Part shown: positions 49,860-61,937 of the stretch, piece by piece
Numbering within the stretch: position 1 is the stretch's first letter
How the letters are laid out: every line of letters starts with the position of its first letter
NCBI GenBank assembly: GCA_037447655.1
Contig: JBBHKE010002538.1
Span: 22,966 to 86,965, forward strand
Length of the DNA stretch: 64,000 nt
Direction of reading: 5' to 3'
Source of the DNA: Zygnema cylindricum
Lineage: Eukaryota; Streptophyta; Zygnematophyceae; Zygnematales; Zygnemataceae
Notes under the pieces: model-generated
Database searches by the model: none
Seen by the model: only the letters and a program-made list of their open reading frames with translations
Told to the model about the DNA's origin: nothing
Program-made: the position numbers and the translations under genes

Positions 49860-52247
49860 CATTTAAAAGATCTCGATTAGATCTAACACACAAAAGATCA
49901 CTAACAATTGAAACCACTAGTGAGCTCCTCTTCTTTGTTATCGTGTTCGCGACATCCGAAAAAATGCATTCGGCATGGAGCTAGAAGCCGGAATAGCTAG
50001 AATAGATCTAGCAACACCGGCTAGCATATAAAATCCCCCATCTTTCGCACGTACATTTGATTTTTTTCCACCATTCAAGTATGTTTAAGTTTAATCTTTC
50101 GTCGTTAGTTAATTTTAAATCAAAATACATTTCATTTCGTCGTTAACGAGCGTTTTTTTGTCGGTGGCAATAAGAACCTCATTTTCGTCATCGCTCTCAC
50201 CAAAAATATTGTGGAAACCATCTTTACTTTGCGATGTTTTTCGTTATTTTGTGATACGTTGAGGACTACCGAAATCAATGTCATCACCAAGGTCGTTTGC
50301 CAGTTCTCGAAGTTTGACCCTTGCGCTTTCAATTTCGGTTTTCAATACCCCAATTATTTCAAGCTTTTGTTTTTGTCCGAGATCTAAGAGAGCCGCGACA
50401 ATATGATACTCATGAATGCCCCACTTCAGTAGTGCAGATTTCACAAAAAGTTGTTTCAATTTTTGCAAGTTTGGGGAATCGGCGGGGAATTATTTTTCAG
50501 CGTCATTGTAAGATGTTTTTCTTATCTTACAATGGTTATGGAGAGACGATAGTTTAAACAAAACCAAATGTACAGTTGGTTCTTTAAAATTTTCCAACTT
50601 AAGGGTCGCTGCATGAAACTTTTCCAAAAATCGTATAAGTTCAGTAAGGTGAGTCTTATCGATACAAGCAAAAAGTATCAATTTATTTTTTGCTTGAGCG
50701 ATTGGTCCTATCTCATTGAATGCATCGTAAATACTCTTAAGCATTCGGGGTATAGAATTCCACCGCGTTGCGTTTTCTTGTTTTAAAGTGTTTTTTAAAA
50801 GATTGTGTAAATTACTCTGTTTGAAAAACGTGACCAATGATTTACACGCGTCAATTAGATCAAAACAAATGAAGAACTTCCACATCGTATTTGCCTTTTT
50901 CGGAAATTCCGCTCTTATTCAAGATCATTGTCAAAATTGTAGCAATTTTATGGTCCGCGCAAGGTATTCAAGTAAACATACTCGGTAGACCTTCAGTCGC
51001 ACACATGCTAGCGCCACTATCAGTCACGACAACGCTGGGATCAAAATTGGACATTTCAAAATTGGTCAAACAATTTTTGAAAGCGGCTCAAACATTTTCC
51101 GCAGTGTGTTTTTCCTCCGGAAAATGATCGACTTGAAGCGTCCGTGCATAAAGTTTAAATTTTTGGTCAATAAAATGAGCAGTTACTGACATGAATGACG
51201 TTCTTTTTATTTCCTCGGTCAAGAGATCAAAAATTTCAAATAAATGAAATTGAAGAGCTTGAGATTTTGAATTAATTAAATGGCAGTCACGCTGCGATCA
51301 ACATTTCATGGACATAAAAAAATCCGAATCTGCCCTTGGGCATGCTTCCAACGCATATTTCGTGAATGCGCCAAAAATATTGTTATCAATATTTTCTCTA
51401 AGTTTTGGGATGATCAAACTAAGAATATCTTTCGCGAAAGATATAATGTAGTGTTTTACGCTATTGATGGACGGAGTAGTTGGTCGATGTCAAAAGATTT
51501 GTTGGACGAAACACCAACTTCGAGCAATGCTTGACAAAATGCTTAAAAACCTGGGGAAAAAAAAAAAAAAACATCAATAAAATATAATACAATTACTAAC
51601 CATGATTAATAAAGAAGGTTTCTACCAAAATGATTTTTTTTTATGGAAAGACAAATAAAAAACAACATCATGACACACTAAATAATAATAAAAAAAAGCG
51701 TATGAATAAAAATTATTTATAAGGAAATAGTGATGAAAGCTCAAATATTTAAATTTATTAACAAAGCAAGTTATAATGACATATACACTAAAGTCGTTTT
51801 AAATATAACTTAAAATAAATCATACCTGAACCGTCGAATATCGAAAATGGTCGAAGGTCCTCACAACACATCAACGCCACCATTTTGGCAATTTTTGTTG
51901 GGTTACTCGTTTTTGCCTCCGTTTTTGAAAGAAACTTACGAATAAGTCATCTTGAATTATCCATGTCGGCCAAATCTAAACATGTGTGAGTGTTGATTGT
52001 TGAAATACCGTTTGCTGACTTGTATTGATAAACTATGAAACATGTATTAAAAGCCACAAAACGTGCCCCCTTTTACAATGTAATTGTTTGATTTTGTAAC
52101 TTCACAGATATGTTCAAATTTTTCCCAGCAATTTGAAGTGGCCCTGCTTTCTTTCATTAGGTAATACTGAGCAATTTCACCATTTTTTGATTTTCGAAGT
52201 TCGTTTTGGATTGTAGTTTTAAGGGAAGCGAGAATATTTTTCTCCAT
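49860..52247 (-). pseudogene. hAT-superfamily transposase gene, degenerate (copy A)
   Basis: Fragments read in the right order on the minus strand. The start ATG is at 52,247. A BED-like zinc-finger region follows (NCWEKFEHICEV, then NTCF...INTHTC, frameshifted between them), then MVALMCCEDLRPFS near 51,840-51,880. After a probable intron come KHYIISFAKDIL, MSVTAHFIDQKFKLYARTLQ, VVVTDSGASM (around a catalytic Asp), LKQENATRWNSIPRMLKS (about 50,750) and, at 49,870-50,070, the C-terminal dimerisation region (LAIPASS, NTITKKRSSL, VRSNRDLL). Several stops and frameshifts inactivate it, including a TGA in the N-terminal exon. The order and motifs are typical of hAT (Hermes-like) transposases. Confidence 0.85.
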
Positions 52248-53203
52248 TTTAGTGTATGACTAAGTTTTGTTGAATTGTGATCAAGTTTTTTGAACTTAAA
52301 CAACAATTCAATTTATCGATTTCTTGTTTGACACATGTGAGTAAGCCAGTAAAAAGGATTTTTCGTGGGAAATTGACGTAATAGTTTGATTTTAACTGAT
52401 TTATTAACCAATTATTACAATATGTCGCATGACGTTGACATAATAATATGATATATTTGTGGAAACACGGTATAAAATGCATAATTAGCAATTTGCAATA
52501 ATGTACGACGTATGAGTAACCAATAATTACGATTTGTCGTGTTCCCTAAGATTTGCGAAATGAATAGTGTTATTACAGTACCGTGTCAGATTTTGCGACG
52601 CTAGTCATGATGTCACGTACTTCCACGATACCAAATAGTACAAAGTACAAGAATGTTGGATTATAGGGATAGTACAATTTTTTATTTTTTATTGGCTTTT
52701 TGGTTGACTAACTGTGACCGACTTTTTTTTTATGGTGAATCAACCGACCGTTATCGCCCGACCCCCAAAATTTGGCAACCGAATCCGTTTCGGATCTGGC
52801 GCGGGCGGTCGGTTAACGGTCGATCACAGTTTCGATTGACCGTTTGCGACCTCTTTGATGTACTCTACAACAGTGATTCGATGCCGATAATATATGCCTC
52901 GACATTGAATTAAGTGTTGCGTATCGAACAGGTTATTCGTCGATGCTATGTATATCGATATTTGGACAGCCTCAAAAATCGGTAGATACCGATTTAAGGG
53001 CATTCTTATTTCTTTATGTTGCCAAGTTAGTTTACATTTGAAACAATATGAACGCTTAGTGGGTGTGCACATGTATTTAAGTATCCAAATTTTCCGTGGT
53101 TTTCCTCCAAAATTTATTCCTCAACGAGAAAATGTTTCGCCAAACAAAAAAAATGCATTTACCACAGTAAAATGAAAGTCAACTTGATAAATTGATTGCA
53201 CTC
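51829..53203. repeat. hAT 5' half, copy A
   Basis: This segment is closely matched by 54,276-55,603. It covers the N-terminal transposase exon and about 950 bp upstream of its start codon. Similarity stops on one side at the presumed exon/intron border and on the other right after TTGATTGCACTC. A shorter inverted repeat (about 52,697-52,846, GTGACCGAC ... GATCGACC) is nested in both copies. Confidence 0.9.
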
Positions 53204-53408
53204 TGTCGTGCATGTGTTAAATAACATGAAGGTGCATGCAATATCATCAGCTGCGCTCAACTTAAACTCAAATAATAGCGAGATATCGTAAATAAAATAA
53301 AACACAAAAGTAAAAATGGAGAAATACAACAACAGGCAAGGTGGAAAGAAAAGAAAGGTCAACGACTTAGCTGGTTATGGTTAGGTCAGTTTACCCCCCC
53401 CACAATTT

Positions 53409-53990
53409 TCAAGTGCAGGAATACTAAGCCGATGGATGACCACTAGGCCCCACGGTCTATTTATATTCCTTGCAGGAGTTATCTTACCAAGGATAATCTG
53501 AATTTATACTTAAATAGAATAAATCAAAGCATAAACAACCGAGAAAGATAAATAAAAACCGAAAATGACAATATGCCCGACACTTATGAGGTTTGAGATA
53601 ACCAAACTCAAAAGATGCGCAAAAGCCAAATAGAAATAAATACACAATCACAATAAATAAAAACAACACAACAATAATCCCAAAATGCAACTTCCACACT
53701 AATTAAAGTTCAGCCACAATCGGGAAAAGAAGTTTGTGTTGTGAGATCGCGGTCGAAATCCACTCAAAAGGATGAGAAAAGTGAAGGGAAACCGTGTAGG
53801 TCTTGGCCAAAGCCGTATAGATTAATTTGTAAGGCTTTACAAGATATTGATAATGTAATAGAAAACTAGACGCTTCACGCAAAGGCAGAAAATCGCCTCT
53901 AAGCTGTCCAGACAATTTTACAAATAAAAAGATGGCTGCAGAGAATCCTCAATACTGAAAATAAATCAAATGAATAATTCCTGCACTTGA
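53409..53990. mobile_element. Small TIR element abutting the assembly gap
   Basis: TCAAGTGCAGGAAT at 53,409 is repeated in inverted form at 53,977-53,990, directly before the run of N. The 582-bp interior has no recognisable protein. The right border coincides with the gap, so the true end and target duplication cannot be seen. Confidence 0.6.
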
Positions 53991-54000
53991 NNNNNNNNNN
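53991..54000. other. Assembly gap (10 N)
   Basis: Ten unknown bases, probably a placeholder for a gap of unknown length. The order and distance of the two hAT copies on either side depend on this join. Confidence 0.99.
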
Positions 54001-54275
54001 AGGTTTTGCTTGAAGCTTTTACTTTTTTACAACTTTAACGAGTCATAATGGATAACTTTCTTTCGTCCCGGTGAAGTTTAACAACCCTTTTTTAAACTTG
54101 TACAGACACTTCAATTTTTTAGTTTGTTTATCTACCATTTCCCCCGTGCAAAACACCGAAAATTATGTACAAAGTATCAAATAGTTACGTTCAGTCGTTT
54201 GCCATAAAGTTGTTAGTTGTGAGTGTGCACAAATATAAACCGGCTGTACCTATTAAGTTCTCCTGAATAAGCATT

Positions 54276-54701
54276 ATACCTGAACCGTCGAATATCGAAA
54301 ATGGTCGAAGGTCCTCACAACACATCAACGCCACCATTTTGGCAATTTTTGTTGGGTTACTCGTTTTTGCCTCCGTTTTTGAAAGAAACTTACGAATAAG
54401 TCCTCTTGAATTATCCATGTCGGCCAAATATAAACACGTGTGAGTGTTGATTGTTGAAATACCGTTTGCTGACTTGCATTGATAAACTATGAAACATGTA
54501 TTAAAAGCCACAAAACGTGCCCCCTTTACCATCTATTTGTTTGATTTTTTAACTTCACAGACATGTTCAAATTTTTTCCCAACAATTTGAAGTGGCCCTG
54601 CTTTCTTTCAATAGGTAATACTGAGCAATTTCAACATTTTTTCATTTTCGAAGTTCGTTTTGGATTGTAGTTTTAAGGGAAGCGAGGATGTTTTTCTCCA
54701 T
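54276..54701 (-). pseudogene. hAT transposase N-terminal exon, degenerate (copy B)
   Basis: Same exon as in copy A with the start ATG at 54,701. Here the in-frame TGA of copy A is absent (SRGLIRK is readable) and the frameshift of copy A is not present, but a TAG interrupts the frame before MVKGARFVAFN. The catalytic and C-terminal parts do not follow: the DNA left of 54,276 is unrelated to copy A. Confidence 0.85.
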
Positions 54702-55603
54702 TTTAGCGTATGACTAAGTTTTGTTGAATTGTGATCGAGTTTTTTGAACTTAAACAACAATTCAATTTATCGATTTCTTGTGTGACACATGTGAGTAAGC
54801 CAGTAATAAGGATTTTTCGTGGGAAATTGACGTAATAGTTTGATTTTCACTAATTTATTAACCAATTATCACAACATGTCGCATGACATTGAAATAAAAA
54901 TATGATATATTTGTGGAAACACGGTATAAAATGCATAATAGTGTTATTATATAATATAATGAATAGTGTTATTACAGTACCGTGTCAGATTTTGCGACGC
55001 TAGTCATGATGTCACGTACTTCTACGATACCAAAGAGTACAAAGTACAAAAATGTTAGATTATAGGGATAGTACAATTTTTTATTTTTTATTGGTTTTTT
55101 GGTTGACTGACAGTAACCGACTTTTTATTTTGTGGTGAATCAACAGACCGTTATCGCCTGACCCCTAAAATTTGGCAACCGAATCCGTTTCGGATCCGGC
55201 GCGTGCTGTCGGTTAACTGTCGGTCACAGTTTTGGTTGACCGTTTGCGACCTCTGCGATGTACTGTACAACACTGATTCGATGCCGATAATTTATGCCTC
55301 GACATTGAATGAAGTGTTGCGTATCGAACAGGTTATTCGTCGACGCTATGTATATCGATATTTGGACAACCTCGAAAATCGGTAGGTACCGATTTAAGGG
55401 CGTTCTTATTTCTCTATGTTGCCAAGTTAGTTTACATTTGAAACAATATGAACGCTTAGTGGGTGTGCACATGTATATAAGTATCCAAATTTTTCGTCGT
55501 TTTCCTCCAAAATTCAGTCCTCAACGAGAAAATGTTTTGCCATACAAAAAAAATGCATTTACCACAGTAAAATGAAAGTCAACTTGATAAATTGATTGCA
55601 CTC
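54276..55603. repeat. hAT 5' half, copy B
   Basis: Second copy of 51,829-53,203, in the same orientation. It differs by scattered substitutions and indels, including a deletion near 54,940, which argues for two genomic copies rather than an exact assembly duplicate. Confidence 0.9.
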
Positions 55604-56510
55604 CATGTTTGTCGTCTTCTCGTCTCATTTTGGCGATTTCGTGTTTTCGACCCCTGGTTACGCGGAGCCATCTCATCAAAAAACTTTATCAAAAATCACC
55701 TCACGAGATGATTTTAGTTAAAGTATCATTCGAACAACGAATGTGGAAACGTCCACGCAGTGTTACACGAGTGTAAATTTTTTAGCACGAGCGATAGTTC
55801 TCGCTTTTTTTTTCCTTGCCCGTCAAGCGCATGTACAAAAACAAGTTGCAGGGGTCTCATAACCTCTGTCATTCATGGGTCCTTTGTATAAGTGTAGACC
55901 GTCCTCGCATCTCCCTCTCCCTCTCAAATTATCGATTTCATCTCAAACTTTTCGAATAAAACACAATAATGATTGTATGAAAAGAAAAAGCTTCGAAAAA
56001 CAATTCTTTTTACTACCTATGGGCATATTTTTATGGCAAGGTGAGTGAGAAAAGTAGGGAAAACGAAATCATAAAGCCATGGGGAAAGAAAACGATACAA
56101 AAAGAGTATCAAATAAAGGCTTCGACACACATAAGTAAGTGCGTCGACTGGAAAATTCGCACTCAGATTTGATTCCTAATCATAAATACGAGGGGAAATC
56201 GCCCGAACCTGTTCTCACATGTTCAAATGTGGATGGTTTAAACACATCCAATAGCGGCTTCATTATGGGGATGTATATCCAAAATTGGTGTTAGATGGAA
56301 ACACTAACATTAATGTTTTGCTAGCGTTAGGCCCTTGAACCCAAATTAGAATTATTAACACTATTTATTTCTTTACAATAACAATTTATTAATACTATGC
56401 ACGGTTCACAGTGTAGATGATCAAATACAAAATGGCACATTGTGTTACGTACTATTTTATAAATGGGAATTGCTAATCGCAAAGACAATTTTTGTTGCGC
56501 GCAGGTAATC
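55604..56510. other. Intergenic, no gene recognised
   Basis: AT-rich. At about 56,340-56,420 there is an isolated piece resembling the TA-family MITEs (ATTATTAACACTATTT and GGTTCACAGTGTA) without a matching other end. Confidence 0.4.
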
Positions 56511-58266
56511 GCGTCAACTTTTCAAAAATTGCGCATTTGAAGTACAGATAAACACAAGTTAGGTACCTTTGAGTTTATTCTTGACGGTCAATTCGTCGAA
56601 CAACTTTGACTTGCGAAATATTGTAACAACCGGTTAAAAAATGTCGCGTTTGCGAACGACGACCGTCATAAAAAAAAGCAGTTCACACGGTCTGCCAAGG
56701 TTTACTGTAACAAAACTGTGGCAACCACATGTAAAATAAAATGTTGCGAGGAGGTACTTTCTCAATACAATTTTTTCACTTGATCAACTTTGGATGTGGT
56801 GATACGTTTGGCCAGCGTATGGAAAATTCTGTTTTCTTCGGTTGATGTTAGTGCACCTATATTGTTGTCGGTGCACTAGGCTGAGAATGCGGACAAACGG
56901 GTCTATACTTTCAACTGCAAACGCTTTGTGCAGTATGTTTTGCAAACTTTTGTGCGGCGTTCTGCCGTGTTAATCCGTACTAAACACAAACTGAGATGTA
57001 CGGTCTGAACCTGCGCTGTAGATTTGAGATCTCCGGTTAGCGTCTTTGCCGCGCATGGTAAATGCGCACAAAAAAAGCAAAATGCGCACATAACTACGCA
57101 CTAAAATGACAATATTTGCGCGTTTTTATCATTTAGTTTCATCGATAGTCATAGTTGTTCAAAAAGCATTTTACGCACGATTCAAACGCGCGTACAATAC
57201 GTAGAAACGGGAGAGGTCGATTTGAAAAATTTGTAAAAATCGTTCATGATTTTTTGACCGTACAATTTTGTACATGTTAAAAAAAATGAATTGAACATGC
57301 ATTGCATTTTGTACGCTTTCTATTAAATGAGCGGTATAAAATTTGAACCATTTTCTTACTTAACAAACGTGATGTAAACATTAGAACATTTACATCAATT
57401 GGTTACGGACGACAATGATTATCTTCTCCGAAGCATTTGTAGGTCCGGGTTCAAATCTTCGACAACACTTCATTTTTGTCAGAATAAATGTTGTCTATCT
57501 ATCTCCGTGGCGTCAGTAATGGCGTTTTCCTTCAAGCTTCAATTTCAGTTGTTGAAGTTTTCATGGCGGCTTCTTTTCAAAAAATTGAAGAAAACGTCCT
57601 TACCCACATTTTTAACTTTCGACGAGCAAATTGTGTGATGCCACAACGTCTCTTTTTGATATTGTCCGTAGATGTACGATAAAATCCCGTACATATAGGT
57701 GAACATGTTGTTCAGTTTACAAAATAAAAATTATTGGTACGTGCACCGTATCTTTTTATCAACTTCCGTACAATTTTAGTAAAAAACCGTATAGTTATCG
57801 TATTTTGTCTATAGGTTTTCCCTAATTGATAGATGCAGTGTACAGTAGACGTTTTTTTGCGATTTTTTCAAAAGTCACGTACAATACGAAGAAACTGGAA
57901 AAAATGAAAAAATCGTGCAATTTGAACAACTAGGTCGATGTTTATACGTTAGTACGTTTTCTTCTCTTGTACGAAGTTTATTTCATTTCAATTGAAGCTC
58001 AATTGAAGTGAGAAAGTACCGGTGAGCAGCAATTTATTTTACATGTGGTTGTCGGAGTTTTGTTACAGTAAACCTTGGCCGACTGTGTGAACTATTGTTT
58101 TTTTAAAACGGTCGTCGTTCGCAAGCGTGACACATTTTTAACCGGTCGTTACAATATTTTGCAAGTCAAAGTTGTTCGACAGATTGACCGTCAAATATAA
58201 ACTCAAAGGTACGTAACTTGTACTAATCTTTACGTAAAGTGTACAATTTTTTAAAAGTTAACGTGA
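56511..58266. mobile_element. Long-inverted-repeat (foldback) element, ~1.75 kb
   Basis: About 255 bp at 56,511-56,764 is repeated in inverted orientation at about 58,007-58,266 with high similarity: ACAACTTTGACTTGC, CAAGGTTTACTGTAACAAAA and CCACATGTAAAATAAA occur on the plus strand in the left arm and on the minus strand in the right. The 1.2-kb interior holds open frames of up to 79 codons without similarity to a transposase. It looks like a non-autonomous foldback DNA transposon. Outer borders are approximate. Confidence 0.8.
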
Positions 58267-58267
58267 C

Positions 58268-58488
58268 TACACTCTAATTCGATATTAGCGTCGATGTTTT
58301 TTTCGCCACTTAAAACATCTTTTCTCTGTACACACGTGTCGGATTTTCAATTTTAGATTGTCAATCAGAAGCTGAGAATTTTAATACTCAATCGCGGTCG
58401 TCAGATCCACAATCCGACAAGTGTGCACATAAGAAATATGTTTTAAGAGGCAAAAAAAACATTGACGCTAATAGCGATTCACGGTGTA
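58268..58488. mobile_element. TA-flanked foldback MITE, 221 bp
   Basis: Left end TACACTCTAATTCGATATTAGCG; right end, inverted, TACACCGTGAATCGCTATTAGCG. The arms pair along most of the element (TGTTTTTTT.GCC.CTTAAAACAT on each side), so the whole element is a hairpin. Confidence 0.85.
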
Positions 58489-58559
58489 ACTATGCCCAGC
58501 AAAAATTGTCTTTGCTATTTGCAATTCCCTTTATAAATATCTCCGTAATTGTCTTATTC

Positions 58560-59892
58560 AACAGTGTCGATGGCGTCGTCGTCCTCTCCACCACCAAAAA
58601 AAAAAAGACTTGTACGAGTGGGACAATGAGATGCGAACTGTCCCGAGAGATTGTTAAGGGCGGCGGAGGCCATGGTGGAAGCAGGCAAGCGAAGAGAGGT
58701 GGAGGTGGAGCAGGAACCTGAGGAAATTGCCAGTAGCGGGGCTGGGCCGGCAAATACCAGTGGAGGGGAGGGGTCGGAGAATTCACAAGACCCCAAGTAC
58801 AACCCACTACAAGAGGGAGAGGAGGCGGATGAGGAGGATCATGAGCTATCGAACGCGGAAGAGCCAGATAAGCTACCGACACCCCCACCGATTCAGGAGC
58901 GTGCCTCAGATCGAGAGGTGATGCGGGACCGAAATAAAGAGAGTTTGCGGACGAGCAGTCGTCTGAAAGCGCGGAAAAGAAGGCAGAGGCACAATATCCC
59001 AGTGGCGACGATGTGTTCCTCCTGCGAGGGAACCGAAGAGATCCGGAGGAGGAAAGTGAACAGGGAGAGGAAATTCCCGACTACCTCTTTCCACTCCCGG
59101 TCGACACCCAGCATCCAGACCTCGCCTTCAGCTTCGCCAAAAGGTTTTATTGGAATCCCTCAGAGTGGCTGAGGAGTAGCGTATAGGGAAGCCTAGAGAT
59201 CCTATCAGTATTCCCGCCGACGTTTGGTCACACCCAGTGTGGAATTTCATGCGGACAAAGGACCTGGGAAATAATCATAAGGGTTATGTTCAGCTATACC
59301 CTCACGCCTTATCGTTTGTGGAGGTAGTAGAGGATAACTACAGGTACAGGACTGATGTTCCTGGGTTACTCCGTCATTATCACCGATGGGATGTCCGCCT
59401 CCACGACATCATTTCTAGGGCGGAGGTCACCCCTGAGATACAGGCACTCAAGTAAGCCCGAAAGAATGCTCTGCAGCGGGCCCGAGCTGCACGGAAACAC
59501 GTGTCCTTTAAATTACGCAAAGTACCTCGGTGGGAACCGACGGACGAAAAAGCATAGGAAGTTCCCCTAGTGGCTGAACTTGAAGAACCCCGGATTGCGG
59601 CACCCGAGGAGCCGGCACCGGCGGTCATCCCGCCGCAATCCGAATTACCCGAGGTTGTCCCCGAGGAAGGGGAAAATCAGGTTCAGGAGCAAATCACTCG
59701 GAGGCTGTTGGCAGCAGCAGATCATCACATTGCGTTACTGCAGACCCGATGTGAACAGCTCCAAAATCAACTCAACGCCCTTCGCCAGGAGTTCGAGGAG
59801 TATCGCGAGGAAACATACGACATACTCCGGCAGTTGCAGTTTCCTGAGTAAATCAAGGTTCAGCGGGACGCTAAATCCTTAGTGGGAGGCAC
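58560..59892 (+). mobile_element. LTR-element internal region with unrecognised ORF, pol absent
   Basis: GC-richer than its surroundings. One open frame (58,651-59,172) is Glu/Pro/Arg-rich with a basic patch (RLKARKRRQR). A second readable stretch continues at 59,237-59,455 (VWSHPVWNFMRTKDL, LLRHYHRWDVRLHDI), and a third at 59,570-59,851 ends in a coiled coil (LQTRCEQLQNQLNALRQEF). Stops separate them. I do not recognise the protein; gag or an extra 3' ORF of an LTR element is possible because a purine-rich tract (59,881-59,892) and an LTR follow. No protease, RT, RNase H or integrase motifs are seen. Confidence 0.55.
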
Positions 59893-60379
59893 TGTAACAA
59901 GGTTACAGAGTTGAGCACTTAGTGGCTAAGGTCAGACTGCTATAGTTGCGGTCCCAGAGCAGCGCAGATGCGATTCCAGACCAGCGCAGCATAGCAGCAT
60001 AGCAACTTAGCGGCGTAGCAACTTAGTAGCGCAGCAGCGTAGCAACGCAGCATAGCAACGTCGCAAAATGTAGATTGAGCTGTATCGTTCTTGAAGGAAG
60101 TTTTGGATAGATCTCGGTTGACCGTGAAGGTCCACGTGTAGAGCTGTATAGTACTAGGCTGACTAGCAGTTAGTTCGTTTAAATAGTTGAGTAGACCTAG
60201 TGAATGGACACTCTTTCTGTAGACCTTTGCAGCTAGCGCAAATCTTGTAATCTCTTCCAAATAATAAAGTGCAACCTTGTCTGTCAGTGATGTGTACTCC
60301 TAGTGTCGCTACGGGAAGATCCTAGGGTAATTTGCGCTATGCATTGTGGTGTGCTGTGTGCACCTTTGACCTTTTTACA
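59893..60379 (+). repeat. Solo or 3' LTR, 487 bp
   Basis: It begins TGTAACAAGG and ends CCTTTTTACA, the usual TG...CA with a short inverted terminus. It is preceded by a purine-rich tract (AGTGGGAGGC) and contains an AATAAA signal near 60,263. A run of short GCAGC/GTAGCAAC units lies at 59,985-60,065. No matching second LTR is in the window. Confidence 0.7.
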
Positions 60380-61023
60380 GCTGTCAACGTCTACAATCTG
60401 TAATAAAACACATTATTTTTTGTAACTGCTTGTAACGTCGCATGAATTTTCGTGACATTTTAGACGTACCGCCTTCCAGCCTGTGATGTTTCACGGTTGA
60501 AGAAGATGCACTTTGCCTTTGCGTCGCCTGTTTGCTCGGCGTGAAATGGCTCCGTACAAGGGGCAAACGGACAAAACTAAACAAATTGTGTACTTTGCCT
60601 CGTCGTACCTGAACGTGAACGGACAAAGCATAACGTATAGTGTACCTTTCGGCGTCGCTTGAATTCATTTGAAATTTTGTGAAAATTTTGACACGTACTA
60701 ACATGTGTTCCTATTTGTTCTTATTTTTTCTTCGAAAATACTTTGTTTTAAAACACATCATCCTTGTGTTTTTGAATAAAAGTTTGAAGATGACGTTTTT
60801 TGGCGTGGTCGTGGGTTGAAGAACACAAGACGACAATATGTAGTACATCCTAAATTCGATGATGACGCAAAATGCACTTCTCATTTTTATTATTTTTTTG
60901 TTCGGTTGAATCGACTCTAAGTTTTACAGAAAAACGATAGAAAAAAAAAACCCTTTCTTTGGCACATGGAGACTAAATCGTACAGCAATACAATACAGCA
61001 ACGTACAGTATAGTTCACTATAT
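60380..61023. other. Intergenic, no gene recognised
   Basis: AT-rich with GTAC motifs. No open frame of interest. Confidence 0.4.
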
Positions 61024-61584
61024 TACACCGTCAATCGCTATTAAAGTAAAGGAATAAATATCGTAAAAAAAATAGTGTTATTAACACTAATCGGGAATTT
61101 AAAAAAACAATATTCATATATATATATATATATACTAATTAATCCCTAACTGTTATTTGGGTTGTCTTGAATAATAAATACCCGTCCTTGCGATAACTAC
61201 CGTAATATGTGTATCCGTACAAAAACTGACAATTCGTACGCCGTTGCGCTGTTCACACGGTTGACTAACGAACATATGAGAACGTGATTTTTGTCGACGA
61301 GTTTGCATCTCTTTCTTTCAGTGCACATTCACATGTGTGCGCAATAATATTAAGTGTCTTTTTATGCCTTTGTAATTCAAAAAATACCATTTCGTACGGA
61401 GATACCATGTCCGTGCGCCACACTATTTCCATCGCAGTGTACTTTCACTATTAACGCTAATTGAAAAAAAAACCCTAATTAGAATTATGGAAAAAATAGA
61501 ATAATGGATTGTATTTCAGGTTTTTTTTTTTGAAAAAAGGGCACCGAATTGGCGTTATGTACTCTAATAGCGATTGGCGGTGTA
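61024..61584. mobile_element. TA-flanked MITE, 561 bp
   Basis: Ends TACACCGTCAATCGCTATTA and, inverted, TACACCGCCAATCGCTATTA. Full-length relative of the element in the NUA intron (26,206-26,747). It carries a short (AT)n run at about 61,117-61,136. Confidence 0.88.
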
Positions 61585-61937
61585 CTGTACTGTAGTTTAG
61601 CAATAAAAAAGGGTTTAGGTTTAGAAGTTACCATGAAGTACGGTACTGTACTGTACAGTACACCGCCAATCGCTATTAGCGTTGTGTACGCTAATTCGGC
61701 CCCGCTTTTTTGTTTTTGCTTTGGCCCTTTTTCTAAAAGGGAAAAGCATTGTAGTCGCCTTCGTCTCTGGTGACAACGAGAATTGACTGTCGATTATTTT
61801 TGTGTAAGATCTTGAGCCGTTGAGGGTTTTGAGTTAGGATTGGCGTCTCTGGTGACAAAGGAAAGAGACAAGTGGTACAATCCTATTTGTTGTATTTCAC
61901 GTGGTTGTGGTATTATAAAAGTCCAGACAAAATCGAC
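61585..61937. other. Palindromic junction and second outward-facing MITE terminus
   Basis: The right end of the 561-bp MITE (61,584) and another terminus of the same family (TACACCGCCAATCGCTATTAGCG from 61,659) face away from each other across about 75 bp. GTACTGTACTGT repeats on both sides make the junction a near palindrome. The partner of the second terminus was not identified. Confidence 0.6.

Noticed and set aside
57399-57682. Open frames inside the foldback element as a transposase candidate
   Set aside because: They have 64-79 codons, no DDE-like or zinc-finger motif, and overlap each other in different frames.
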